Origin: Prado023 sp963747335
GTDB lineage: Bacteria; Actinomycetota; Actinomycetes; S36-B12; CAIYMF01
Length of the DNA stretch: 64,000 nt
Direction: 5' to 3'
NCBI GenBank assembly: GCA_963747335.1
Contig: CAVVEV010000003.1
Coordinates: forward strand, 310,001 to 374,000
Part shown: positions 52,824 through 60,778 of the stretch, piece after piece
How positions within the stretch are numbered: position 1 is the first letter of the stretch
Layout of the letters: each line of letters begins with the position of its first letter
Position numbers and translations under genes: made by a program
Notes under the pieces: model-generated
Database searches by the model: none
The model's input: only the letters and a program-made list of their open reading frames with translations
What the model was told of the DNA's origin: nothing

Positions 52824-53018
52824 ATGCCGTTCAACCTCAAAGGCCCGGAGCTGCTCATCCTCGTGCTGGTCGTCGTCCTGCTGTTCGGCGCCAAGCGCCT
52901 GCCGGATGCTGCCCGCAGCGTGGGCCGCTCGCTGCGGATCTTCAAGGCCGAGACCAAGGGGCTCATCGACAGCGAGGCGCCTGCCACGCAGTTGCCCGGC
53001 ACCGTCGACCGCCGCTGA
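52824..53018 (+). CDS. tatA: Sec-independent protein translocase subunit TatA
   Basis: The pore-forming small subunit of the twin-arginine pathway. The 64-residue product has a short N-terminus with FNLKGPELLIL, one membrane helix (LLILVLVVVLLFGAKRLPDA, with the FGxKRLP hinge) and an amphipathic helix RSVGRSLRIFKAETK. GGAGGGT lies 3 nt before the ATG at 52824, which excludes the longer frame starting near 52752. tatC follows after 73 nt. No tatB was seen, as is common where TatA serves both roles. Confidence 0.93.
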   Translation: MPFNLKGPELLILVLVVVLLFGAKRLPDAARSVGRSLRIFKAETKGLIDSEAPATQLPGTVDRR

Positions 53019-53091
53019 GCAGGTCGCCGTCCCCGGAGGCTGTCCAGGTCCAGCCGAGCACGCCGGAGCCGCCGGCTCCCCCCAGCCAGGC

Positions 53092-53955
53092 GTGAGCGCC
53101 CCGCCCGTGCCCGGCGGGACCAAGGGCCGCAGTGACAACCCTGAGGCGGCGATGCCGCTGCGGGAGCACCTGGGCGAGTTGCGCTCCCGATTGGTGAAGT
53201 CCCTGCTTGCGATCACGGTGGGCATGGCGGTCGCGTGGATGTTCTACGACGAGATCTTCGCAGTCATCCGTGCCCCGTTCGATGCCGTCGTCGAGGCAGC
53301 CGCGGCTGACGGCCGCGACATGACACTGGCATTCACCGGCGTGGCCGACCCCTTCGTCATGCAGTTGAAGACGGCCGGCGTGACCGGAATCCTGCTGGCC
53401 AGCCCGGTCTGGCTCTATCAGCTGTGGCGGTTCATCACCCCGGGCCTGCACCGCAACGAGCGCCGCTGGGCGCTGGGCTTCGCGCTCGTGGCCACCCCGA
53501 TGTTCCTCGCCGGGGCGGCTCTGGCCTACACGTTCCTGCCGCGCGGCCTGGAGATCCTGCTCGGGTTCACCCCGGAGAACATCGAGAACATCATCTCCGT
53601 CGACCGGTACCTGTCGTTCTTCCTGAGGATGATGCTCGTCTTCGGCCTGGGCTTCATGCTCCCGATCCTCGTGTTCGGGCTCAACCTCGCCGGGCTGCTG
53701 TCCGCCCAGCGGCTGTGGTCGTGGTGGCGGTGGATCGTCCTGGGAGTCGTGGTCTTCGCTGCGCTGGCCACTCCGACGGGGGACCCCTTCAACCTGGCGC
53801 TGCTCGCGGTGCCGATGCTGCTGCTGATGCTGCTCGCAGGGCTGGCCTGCTGGCTCAATGATCGCCGCCGCGCCCGCAGGCGCAGCGCAGGACCGCAGTG
53901 GGACGACGACGAGACATCGTCGTTGGAGACCGATGAGGCAGGTCCTCTGCAGTAG
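53092..53955 (+). CDS. tatC: Sec-independent protein translocase subunit TatC
   Basis: The substrate-receptor subunit of the Tat system. The 287-residue product has the conserved MPLREHLGELRSRLVKSLLAI at the first cytoplasmic helix, then six membrane segments with FITPGLHRNERR and ATPTGDPFNLALLAVP. The start is taken as the GTG at 53092; the ATG at 53152, directly before the conserved core, is a sound alternative because no clear ribosome-binding site precedes the GTG. The TAG stop forms part of the downstream promoter hexamer TAGCGT. Confidence 0.92.
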   Translation: MSAPPVPGGTKGRSDNPEAAMPLREHLGELRSRLVKSLLAITVGMAVAWMFYDEIFAVIRAPFDAVVEAAAADGRDMTLAFTGVADPFVMQLKTAGVTGILLASPVWLYQLWRFITPGLHRNERRWALGFALVATPMFLAGAALAYTFLPRGLEILLGFTPENIENIISVDRYLSFFLRMMLVFGLGFMLPILVFGLNLAGLLSAQRLWSWWRWIVLGVVVFAALATPTGDPFNLALLAVPMLLLMLLAGLACWLNDRRRARRRSAGPQWDDDETSSLETDEAGPLQ

Positions 53956-53958
53956 CGT
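53953..53958 (+). promoter_or_regulatory. -10 element of the lipid kinase gene, overlapping the tatC stop
   Basis: TAGCGT ends 8 nt before the GTG at 53967; its first three bases are the tatC stop codon. Confidence 0.5.
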
Positions 53959-53966
53959 GCACCCCC

Positions 53967-54860
53967 GTGGAGCGACGCATCGGAGTCCTGGTCAATCCGG
54001 CGTCCGGTGTGGGCCGGGTACGTCGGCACAGCGCTGCGGTCCTCAAGGGGCTGGCCAGCCGCGGGGACCACGTGGTGGCCATCCAGGGTGATTCCGCGGC
54101 GGAGGCCGACCGGATGCTCGCCGAGGCGATGGCCTCAGGCCTGGACATCCTCGTCGCAGTCGGGGGCGACGGCACGGTGCACCAGGCCCTGCAGGCGGTC
54201 GTGGGCACGGGCACCGCCCTGGGCATCGTGCCGCTGGGGACGGGCAACGATGCCGCGAACTCCGTCGGCCTGCGCAGGGCGAGTCCCGAGGCGGCGGTCT
54301 CGGTGGTCCTGGCCGGAACGCGACGGGCGTTCGACGTCGGTCGGATCGAGGCCGCCGACGGCACGGTCCGGCACTACCTGTGTGTCATGTCCTCGGGCTT
54401 CGACTCGAGTGCCAACGAGCGCGCCAACGAGATGACCTGGCCCAGCGGCACCGCCCTGTACATCCGGTCCATGCTGGCGGTGCTGCGGACGTTCCGGCCC
54501 ATCGCGTACCGGGCGGAGCTGGACGGCGAGGTGGTGGTCGACGACGGGATGATCGTGTCGCTGGGCAACGGTCCGGCGTTCGGCGGGGGGATGCTCGTCT
54601 GTGCCGGTGCCGACATGCACGACGGGCTCCTGGACCTGATCTGGGTGCACAGCATGCCCCGACGCCGGTTGCTAGCGGTGTTCCCGAAGGTCTACTCCGG
54701 CAAGCACCTGGAGCATCCCGCGGTCGAGTCCCGCCTCGTACGGTCGGCGACCCTGGAGGCGCCGGGCCAGATCGCCTACGCCGACGGTGAGCGGGTCGCC
54801 CCACTTCCGGTCACGGTCACGGCCGTGCCGGACGGGGTGCAGGTGGTCGTCCCCCGGTAG
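53967..54860 (+). CDS. Diacylglycerol/sphingosine kinase family lipid kinase
   Basis: A 297-residue soluble lipid kinase of the DagK/YegS group. VLVNPASGVGR and VAVGGDGTVHQAL (nucleotide-binding GGDG motif), then LGIVPLGTGNDAANSVG and VSLGNGPAFGGGMLV, are all diagnostic. The C-terminal part AYADGERV is the conserved DGE motif. Likely substrates are diacylglycerol or, in actinobacteria, phosphatidylinositol-linked lipids; this cannot be decided. GTG start, apparently leaderless. Its TAG stop forms part of the next gene's promoter. Confidence 0.88.
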   Translation: MERRIGVLVNPASGVGRVRRHSAAVLKGLASRGDHVVAIQGDSAAEADRMLAEAMASGLDILVAVGGDGTVHQALQAVVGTGTALGIVPLGTGNDAANSVGLRRASPEAAVSVVLAGTRRAFDVGRIEAADGTVRHYLCVMSSGFDSSANERANEMTWPSGTALYIRSMLAVLRTFRPIAYRAELDGEVVVDDGMIVSLGNGPAFGGGMLVCAGADMHDGLLDLIWVHSMPRRRLLAVFPKVYSGKHLEHPAVESRLVRSATLEAPGQIAYADGERVAPLPVTVTAVPDGVQVVVPR

Positions 54861-54863
54861 CGT
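54858..54863 (+). promoter_or_regulatory. -10 element of the helicase gene, overlapping the upstream stop
   Basis: TAGCGT ends 7 nt before the ATG at 54871; TAG is the stop codon of the lipid kinase gene. Confidence 0.5.
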
Positions 54864-54870
54864 CAGCGAC

Positions 54871-57615
54871 ATGGATGACGCCTCCCTCGACGACCCTGCG
54901 CTGTCGCGGTTCCGCGGGCTCTACGAGTTCGGCCTGGACGGCTTCCAGGAGCGGGCGTGCGAGAGCATCCTGCGCGGGCGGGGCGTCCTGGTCGCGGCTC
55001 CCACCGGGTCGGGCAAGACGGTGGTGGGGGAGTTCGCCGTCCACCTGGCCATGGAGCGGTCCACGAAGTGCTTCTACACGACACCCATCAAGGCGCTGTC
55101 CAACCAGAAGTACAACGATCTCGTCGAGCGCTACGGCGCCGATCGGGTCGGACTGCTGACCGGTGACAACTCGATCAACGGCGAGGCCCCCGTCGTGGTG
55201 ATGACCACCGAGGTCCTGCGCAACATGCTCTACGCCGGCTCGCACACCCTGACCGGGCTGGAGTTCGTCGTGATGGATGAGGTCCACTACCTCGCAGACC
55301 GGGAGCGTGGGCCCGTCTGGGAGGAGGTCATCATCAACCTCCCCGAGCATGTCAGCGTGGTCGCACTGTCGGCCACCGTGAGCAACGCGGAGGAGTTCGG
55401 GGCCTGGTTGGCCGAGGTGCGCGGCGACACGGACATCGTGGTCGAGGAGCACCGTCCGGTTCCCCTGTGGCAGCACGTGATCGCCGACGGCAGCCTGCAC
55501 GACTTGTTCGTGGACGAGCGGGGCCGGGCGGTGAACCCCGAACTCGTCCGGCTGGCCCGCAACGACCAGCGCATCGACAAGTCACGAAGGGACTTCCGGT
55601 CGGGCGGGGGACGCGATCGCGGGCCCAACCGTCCGGCCCCGGGCAGGCCGCAGCGCGGAGGGCGCCGGCCACGTTCCCTGCCCGGCACCCAGCGCCCCGA
55701 TGTCATCCGGGCCCTGCAGCGCGCCGAGCTGCTGCCGTGCATCAACTTCATCTTCAGCCGGGCGGGCTGCGAGGCGGCCGTCGAGCAGTGCCTGCACGCG
55801 GGGCTGCAGCTGACGACCCCGGCCGAGCGCCTGGAGATTCGCGAGCGGGTGCTGGCGCGGTTCGTCGACCTGCCGCCCTCGGACCTCGCGGTCCTGGGCT
55901 TCGACGCGTGGCTCGACGGCCTCGAGCGCGGCATCGCCGCCCACCACGCCGGGCTCATCCCGACCTTCAAGGAGGCGGTGGAGGAGCTGTTCCAGGAAGG
56001 GCTGGTGAAGGTGGTGTTCGCCACCGAGACCCTGGCCCTGGGGATCAACATGCCGGCGCGCGCCGTGGTCCTCGAGCGGCTCGTGAAGTGGAACGGCGAG
56101 ACGCATGCCGCGATCACCCCGGGGGAGTACACCCAGCTGACCGGCAGGGCCGGTCGCCGCGGCATCGACGTCGAGGGACACGCCGTGGTGGTCTGGCACC
56201 AGGGGATCGACCCCACGGCCCTGGCCGGCCTGGCCTCCACGCGCACCTACCCGCTGGTCTCGAGCTTCCGGCCCTCGTACAACATGGCGGTCAACCTCGT
56301 CGGCAGCCTCGGCAAGTCCGCGGCACGGGAGGTCCTGGAGTCCTCCTTCGCGCAGTTCCAGGCCGACCGGGGCATCGTCGGGCTTGCCCGCCAGATCCAG
56401 CGCAATGAGGAGGCGATCGCCGGATACGAGGAGTCGATGAGCTGCCACCTCGGGGACTTCGCCTCCTACGCGGCCATCCGCCAGCAGCTGTCCGCGAAGG
56501 AGAAGGGGATGGCCCGGGCCGGTGCGGCAGCCCGGCGCAGCGAGGCTGCTGAAGCCCTGGCCGACCTCGTCCCCGGCGACGTCATCGTCGTGCCGACGGG
56601 GCGACGGGCCGGGGTCGCGGTGGTCATCGACCCGGGACTGAGCCTGGGGGAGGATCCCAGGCCGTTCGTCCTCACCATCGACCGGCAGGTCCGGAGGCTG
56701 GGGACCGTGGACTTCCCGGTACCGCCCCAGGTCCTGGACAGGGTGCGGATCCCGAGGTCGTTCTCGCCGAGGTCGGCCAACTCCCGGCGTGAGCTCGCCG
56801 CCCTGCTGCGCAGCCGCACCGACGGCATGGAGATCGCCCGACCGGGGCGGCGGGCGCGTGCCCACGACGACGACGCCGAGCTGGCCCAGCTGCGCGCCCA
56901 GATGCGCACCCACCCCTGCCACGGGTGCTCTGACAGGGAGCAGCACGCGCGCTGGGCAGAGCGAGCCCACCGCCTGCGCACCGAGACCGCGGGCCTGCAA
57001 CGCCGGCTCGAGGGCCGGACCAACTCGATCGCCCGGCAGTTCGACCGCATCTGCGTCGTCCTGACGGAGCTGGGCTACCTGGAGGGCCCCGTCGACACAC
57101 CGACGGTGACCGATGTGGGCACGCAACTCTCCCGGATCTACGGCGAGTCCGATCTCCTGGCGATGCAGTGCCTGCGCCAGGGTCTCTGGGATGGGCTGAG
57201 TGCTCCTGAGCTGGCCGCTGCGTGCTCCGCGCTCGTGTACGAGTCGCGGGGCAGCTCGGACCCGGGCGCGGCGCCACCACGTGTGCCCGGGGCAATCCAC
57301 GCGACGCTCGACGAGACGATGCGGATCTGGGGGGCTCTCGAGGTCCTCGAGCGGCGACATGGGCTCACCGCGACCCGCCAGCCAGACCTCGGGTTCGCCT
57401 GGGCGGTCCACCGGTGGGCCGCGGGTGGCACACTGCGCTCAGTCCTGGACGGCTCGGCGCTGACGGCCGGCGACTTCGTGCGGTGGTGCAAGCAGGTCAT
57501 GGACTTCCTTGGTCAGTTGGTGGCAGCCAGCCCGGGGTCGCCTCTCGCCCAGGCGGCGCGCACGGCGATCGACTCGATCCGCCGTGGGGTGGTGGCGGTC
57601 ACAATCGCCGAGTGA
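54871..57615 (+). CDS. SkiV2/Mtr4-type DEAD/DEAH-box helicase (HelY-like)
   Basis: A large superfamily 2 RNA helicase of 914 residues. APTGSGKT (43-50) is Walker A, TPIKALSNQKY motif Ia, VVMDEVHYLADRERG the DEVH motif II, ALSATVSN motif III, and QLTGRAGRRGIDVEG motif VI. An Arg/Gly/Pro-rich insertion at about 240-270 and a long C-terminal DSHCT domain (from about 740) complete the Ski2-like architecture. It matches mycobacterial HelY in gene neighbourhood (tatA-tatC-helicase). A likely role is RNA turnover or remodelling; no direct evidence. Confidence 0.93.
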   Translation: MDDASLDDPALSRFRGLYEFGLDGFQERACESILRGRGVLVAAPTGSGKTVVGEFAVHLAMERSTKCFYTTPIKALSNQKYNDLVERYGADRVGLLTGDNSINGEAPVVVMTTEVLRNMLYAGSHTLTGLEFVVMDEVHYLADRERGPVWEEVIINLPEHVSVVALSATVSNAEEFGAWLAEVRGDTDIVVEEHRPVPLWQHVIADGSLHDLFVDERGRAVNPELVRLARNDQRIDKSRRDFRSGGGRDRGPNRPAPGRPQRGGRRPRSLPGTQRPDVIRALQRAELLPCINFIFSRAGCEAAVEQCLHAGLQLTTPAERLEIRERVLARFVDLPPSDLAVLGFDAWLDGLERGIAAHHAGLIPTFKEAVEELFQEGLVKVVFATETLALGINMPARAVVLERLVKWNGETHAAITPGEYTQLTGRAGRRGIDVEGHAVVVWHQGIDPTALAGLASTRTYPLVSSFRPSYNMAVNLVGSLGKSAAREVLESSFAQFQADRGIVGLARQIQRNEEAIAGYEESMSCHLGDFASYAAIRQQLSAKEKGMARAGAAARRSEAAEALADLVPGDVIVVPTGRRAGVAVVIDPGLSLGEDPRPFVLTIDRQVRRLGTVDFPVPPQVLDRVRIPRSFSPRSANSRRELAALLRSRTDGMEIARPGRRARAHDDDAELAQLRAQMRTHPCHGCSDREQHARWAERAHRLRTETAGLQRRLEGRTNSIARQFDRICVVLTELGYLEGPVDTPTVTDVGTQLSRIYGESDLLAMQCLRQGLWDGLSAPELAAACSALVYESRGSSDPGAAPPRVPGAIHATLDETMRIWGALEVLERRHGLTATRQPDLGFAWAVHRWAAGGTLRSVLDGSALTAGDFVRWCKQVMDFLGQLVAASPGSPLAQAARTAIDSIRRGVVAVTIAE

Positions 57616-57621
57616 CCCGTG

Positions 57622-57636
57622 GATTGCGACGCAATC
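57622..57636 (+). repeat. 15-bp perfect palindrome upstream of an unknown gene
   Basis: GATTGC-GAC-GCAATC: 6-bp arms with a 3-nt centre in an AT-richer stretch between the helicase stop and the downstream gene. It could be an operator or a short hairpin. Confidence 0.5.
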
Positions 57637-57687
57637 GTGACGTGTCCCAGGACTTCTGGCCTTGGCGTGCACCACACCGCGGAGCAG

Positions 57688-57693
57688 TATGGA
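57688..57693 (+). promoter_or_regulatory. Candidate -10 element of the unknown gene at 57700
   Basis: TATGGA ends 6 nt before the GTG at 57700. Spacing fits the leaderless pattern but the last base is not T. Confidence 0.3.
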
Positions 57694-57699
57694 GTCGTG

Positions 57700-58203
57700 G
57701 TGACACAGCGTCTGCGCAGCGGACACGGCCTTCTGGCTGCGCTGTCCGCCGACGGCCGGCAATGCGCGGCACGGCCCGTGCGGGGCACCAGGATCGGCCG
57801 AGTGTCGGGCTTGTGCGTGCGGGGGACGTCGCCGGCATCGGTGCGTGCGGCGCTGGACTGGATGCCGGGTCGCGTCCTGGTCCTGGCCGACGGTGGGCTC
57901 GCACCGCAGTGCCTGACAGCCGTTGCCCGCAGCGCCCACCTGGACACCCTGTCAGGGGTCGTGGTGCTGGCCGGTGAGCACACCGACCTCGGCCCGCTGG
58001 CCCGGGTGGACTGCGCAGTGCCCGTCGTGGTCGTCGATCGGGAGTCCGACCAGGAGTGGGTCCGCCGTGCGGTGCGCCTCGTGGTGGAGGTGCGCACCGG
58101 TGAGCCGGAGTCCGTGGACCTGCGGACCCACCACCCGCCGCGACCCCGCCGTGGCGGCAGCGCCTCGATCATCCTCGGGGCGCCCGGGACCGTCCGTCAC
58201 TGA
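57700..58203 (+). CDS. Conserved hypothetical protein, possible swivelling-domain fold
   Basis: A 167-residue protein of unknown function. The GTG at 57700 (or 57697) is chosen over a GTG at 57619, because the 80 bp between them use rare low-GC codons and contain a palindrome. The body, VLVLADGGLAPQCLTAVAR then SGVVVLAGEHTDLGPLARV and PVVVVDR, has an alternating beta-alpha pattern with a hydrophobic strand-loop-strand. This faintly recalls the swivelling phosphohistidine domain of PEP-utilising enzymes, but the catalytic His is not evident. No confident family. Confidence 0.55.
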   Translation: MTQRLRSGHGLLAALSADGRQCAARPVRGTRIGRVSGLCVRGTSPASVRAALDWMPGRVLVLADGGLAPQCLTAVARSAHLDTLSGVVVLAGEHTDLGPLARVDCAVPVVVVDRESDQEWVRRAVRLVVEVRTGEPESVDLRTHHPPRPRRGGSASIILGAPGTVRH

Positions 58204-58209
58204 TCGGGG

Positions 58210-59139
58210 TCAGGTCGTGGCGCGGGCCGACGCTGCCAGCGCGTCCTGGAACCTGCTCAGCGGGGCCTCGATGCCCCAGCGCGCGGCAAGGTCCGACAGG
58301 GCGTCCCCGTCCGCCGGCCGGTCGGGGATCCTCACCTCGACCTCGTCGAGCGGGGCGTCGGCGGCCCGCACCACCGTCTCGGCCCGGGCCAGGTAGTCGC
58401 GGTTGTCCCGAAGTGCGGAGCTGATCCGCGGGCTCACCGCGCTGGTGTCGGCCTCGATGGCCGCCAGGATCCCGGGGATGTCCGTGAAGCGGCCGAGCAG
58501 CGTGGCCGCGGTCTTGGTGCCGATCCCCGGCACCCCGGGGAGCCCGTCGGAGGGGTCGCCGCGCAGGATCGCCAGGTCGGTGTACTGCTGGGGGCGCACA
58601 CCGTGCGCTGCGATCACGGCAGCCTCGTCGAGGACCTCCACGCGGCGGATCCCGCGGCCGGTGTAGAGCACCCGGATGCCGGCCGCGTCGTCGACGAGCT
58701 GGATGAGGTCGCGGTCGCCGGTCACGACCTCCACCGGTTCGCCCCGGGAGGCATGCCGCCGAGCCAGGGTGGCGATGACGTCGTCGGCCTCGAAGTCCGC
58801 CGCGCCGATGCGGGCGATGCCCAGAGCGGCCAGGACCTCGGCAATGATCCCGACCTGGACACCCAGGGTCTCGGGCTCATCCTCTGCCCCGTCGACGGCC
58901 ACACGATGGGCCTTGTACGACGGGAGCAGCTCGACGCGCCACTGCGGCCGCCAGTCGTCGTCCCAGCAGGCGACCAGCCCGGTGGGCGCTCGGGAGGCCA
59001 CCAGCGCGGTGCACATGTCCAGGAACCCGCGCACGGCGTTCACCGGCGTTCCATCGGGTGCGGTCATGGTCTCGGGGACCCCGTGGAAGGCCCGGTAGTA
59101 GAGGCCCGCGGAGTCCAGCAGCATCAGCATGGGTCGCAT
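58210..59139 (-). CDS. 5'-3' exonuclease, polymerase I N-terminal type
   Basis: A stand-alone flap/5'-3' exonuclease of 309 residues. MLLDSAGLYYRAF, LPSYKAHR, FEADDVIATLARRH and VTGDRDLIQLVDD supply the metal-binding Asp residues. GDPSDGLPGVPGIGTKTAATLL is the helix-hairpin-helix DNA-binding motif. The polymerase domain is absent, so it probably removes RNA primers or flaps as a separate protein. Start ATG 59139 or 59130; the N-terminal core LMLLDSAGLYYR is retained in both. It is divergent from the acyl-CoA dehydrogenase gene and convergent with the unknown gene, 6 bp apart. Confidence 0.9.
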   Translation of the reverse strand: MRPMLMLLDSAGLYYRAFHGVPETMTAPDGTPVNAVRGFLDMCTALVASRAPTGLVACWDDDWRPQWRVELLPSYKAHRVAVDGAEDEPETLGVQVGIIAEVLAALGIARIGAADFEADDVIATLARRHASRGEPVEVVTGDRDLIQLVDDAAGIRVLYTGRGIRRVEVLDEAAVIAAHGVRPQQYTDLAILRGDPSDGLPGVPGIGTKTAATLLGRFTDIPGILAAIEADTSAVSPRISSALRDNRDYLARAETVVRAADAPLDEVEVRIPDRPADGDALSDLAARWGIEAPLSRFQDALAASARATT

Positions 59140-59159
59140 CCTGCCACCGCCGCCGGGAG

Positions 59160-59165
59160 TAGCGT
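59160..59165 (+). promoter_or_regulatory. -10 element of the acyl-CoA dehydrogenase gene (leaderless)
   Basis: TAGCGT ends 6 nt before the ATG at 59172. Confidence 0.55.
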
Positions 59166-59171
59166 GCGGTC

Positions 59172-60314
59172 ATGACCGATCGAATGCTGCCCACCCCCGA
59201 AGCGGCCGACCTCCTGGACCTCACGATCGAGATCGCCGACCGTGAGCTGGCGCCCCGTGCAGCGGCGGCCGAGGCATCCGGCGAGTTCCCGCGCGAGGTG
59301 TTCGCCACGCTGGGTCGCGCCGGGCTGCTGGCCCTTCCCTACCCCGAGGAGCTCGGCGGTGGCGGCCAGCCCTACGAGGTCTACCTGCAGGTGCTCGAGG
59401 AGCTCGCTGCACGCTGGCTGACGATGTCCCTCGGGGTCTCGGTGCACGTGCTGTCGTGCTTCCCGGTCGTGGCCTGGGGGAGCGACGACCAGCGCGGGCG
59501 CTGGGTCCCGAGCATGTTGGGGGGTGAGTCCCTGGGTGCCTACTGCCTGTCCGAGCCGCACTGCGGCTCGGATGCTGCTGCCCTCACGACGCGCGCCGAA
59601 CTGACGGGTGATCACTACCAGGTGACCGGGACGAAGGCCTGGATCACTCATGCGGGAGCGGCCGACTTCTACAACCTGATGGTGCGCACCGGGGGGTCGG
59701 GCTCCCAGGGCATCAGCTGCCTGGTGGCTCCCGCCGCGACTCCGGGGATGTCGTTCGCCACTCCCGAGCACAAGATGGGCATGATGGCCTCACCGACGGC
59801 CCAGGTCGTCCTCGACGGTGCGACGGTGCCGGCCGAGGACCTGGTGGGGCAGCCCGGTGATGGTTTCCGGATCGCGATGCAGGCCCTCGACGCCGGGCGC
59901 CTGGGGATCGCCGCGTGTGCTGTCGGGCTGGCCCGTGCGGCGCTCGACGAGGCGGTCCGGTACGCCCGGGAGCGCCGGGCCTTCGGCAGGGCGATCTCGG
60001 AGTTCCAGGGGCTGCAGTTCATGCTGGCCGACATGGACACCCAGGTCCATGCTGCCCGGGCGCTGCTCCTGGAGGCCGCCCGACTCAAGGACGCCGGTCG
60101 GCCGTTCACCCTGCCGGCAGCCCGCGCGAAGCTGATGGCCACGGATGTGGCCATGCGGGTCACGACCGACGCCGTGCAGGTCCTCGGCGGGGCTGGCTAC
60201 ACCACGGACTTCCCCGTCGAGCGCTACATGCGCGAGGCGAAGGTGCTGCAGATCGTCGAGGGCACCAACCAGATCCAACGCGTGGTCATCGGGCGGGCGA
60301 TGGCCCGCGGATAG
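59172..60314 (+). CDS. Acyl-CoA dehydrogenase
   Basis: A FAD-dependent dehydrogenase of acyl-CoA thioesters, 380 residues. AYCLSEPHCGSDAAALTTRAE is the first family signature, VTGTKAWITHAGAADFYNL the second, GRAISEFQGLQFMLADM a third. EGTNQIQRVVIGR near the C-terminus holds the catalytic Glu. The substrate class cannot be read; a short- or branched-chain CoA ester of amino-acid breakdown would suit the lysine genes nearby, but that is inference. Its TAG stop overlaps the promoter of the Lrp gene. Confidence 0.92.
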   Translation: MTDRMLPTPEAADLLDLTIEIADRELAPRAAAAEASGEFPREVFATLGRAGLLALPYPEELGGGGQPYEVYLQVLEELAARWLTMSLGVSVHVLSCFPVVAWGSDDQRGRWVPSMLGGESLGAYCLSEPHCGSDAAALTTRAELTGDHYQVTGTKAWITHAGAADFYNLMVRTGGSGSQGISCLVAPAATPGMSFATPEHKMGMMASPTAQVVLDGATVPAEDLVGQPGDGFRIAMQALDAGRLGIAACAVGLARAALDEAVRYARERRAFGRAISEFQGLQFMLADMDTQVHAARALLLEAARLKDAGRPFTLPAARAKLMATDVAMRVTTDAVQVLGGAGYTTDFPVERYMREAKVLQIVEGTNQIQRVVIGRAMARG

Positions 60315-60317
60315 GAT
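60312..60317 (+). promoter_or_regulatory. -10 element of the Lrp-family gene, overlapping the upstream stop
   Basis: TAGGAT ends 7 nt before the ATG at 60325; TAG is the stop codon of the acyl-CoA dehydrogenase gene. Confidence 0.55.
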
Positions 60318-60324
60318 CACGGAC

Positions 60325-60762
60325 ATGGAGGACATCGACCGCAGGATCGTGGCGCTGCTCGCCGAGGACGGTCGGATGTCCTTCACGGACCTCGGCAAGG
60401 AGACCGGGCTGTCGACGTCGGCGGTCCACCAGCGGGTCCGCCGCCTCGAGAAGCGCGGCGTGATCCGCGGCTACCGCGCCATCATCGACCCGGACGCGTG
60501 GGGGCTGTCACTGACCGCCTTCGTCTCCATCAAGGCATTCGACGCCTCGGCGGAGGACGAGGCCCCCAAGAAGATCGCCAAGGTCAAGGGAGTCGAGGCG
60601 TGCTACTCGGTGGCCGGCGATGAGGCCTACATCCTCAAGGTCCGGGTGTCCTCGCCCGTGGCGCTCGAGGCGCTGCTCAGCGACATCCGTGCCATCGCCG
60701 GGGTGTCGACGCGCACCACCGTGGTGCTGTCGGTCCCATTCGAGGACCGGCTGGTCCAGTAG
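60325..60762 (+). CDS. Lrp/AsnC-family transcriptional regulator
   Basis: A 145-residue feast/famine regulator. The N-terminal winged HTH (DRRIVALLAEDGRMSFTDLG, LSTSAVHQRVRRLEKRGVIRGY) is followed by the RAM effector domain (SIKAFDAS, GVEACYSVAGDEAYILKVRV). Such proteins sense amino acids. It is convergent with kamA, 16 bp apart, and next to the kdd-containing lysine locus, so lysine or a product of its breakdown is a sensible candidate effector. The length is normal. Confidence 0.93.
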   Translation: MEDIDRRIVALLAEDGRMSFTDLGKETGLSTSAVHQRVRRLEKRGVIRGYRAIIDPDAWGLSLTAFVSIKAFDASAEDEAPKKIAKVKGVEACYSVAGDEAYILKVRVSSPVALEALLSDIRAIAGVSTRTTVVLSVPFEDRLVQ

Positions 60763-60778
60763 CGCCCAGAGCGCAGGC

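Noticed and set aside
57619..57699. N-terminal extension of the unknown protein from a GTG at 57619
   Set aside because: Codons in this stretch are low-GC and rare for this genome, and it contains a palindrome, so it is more likely intergenic.
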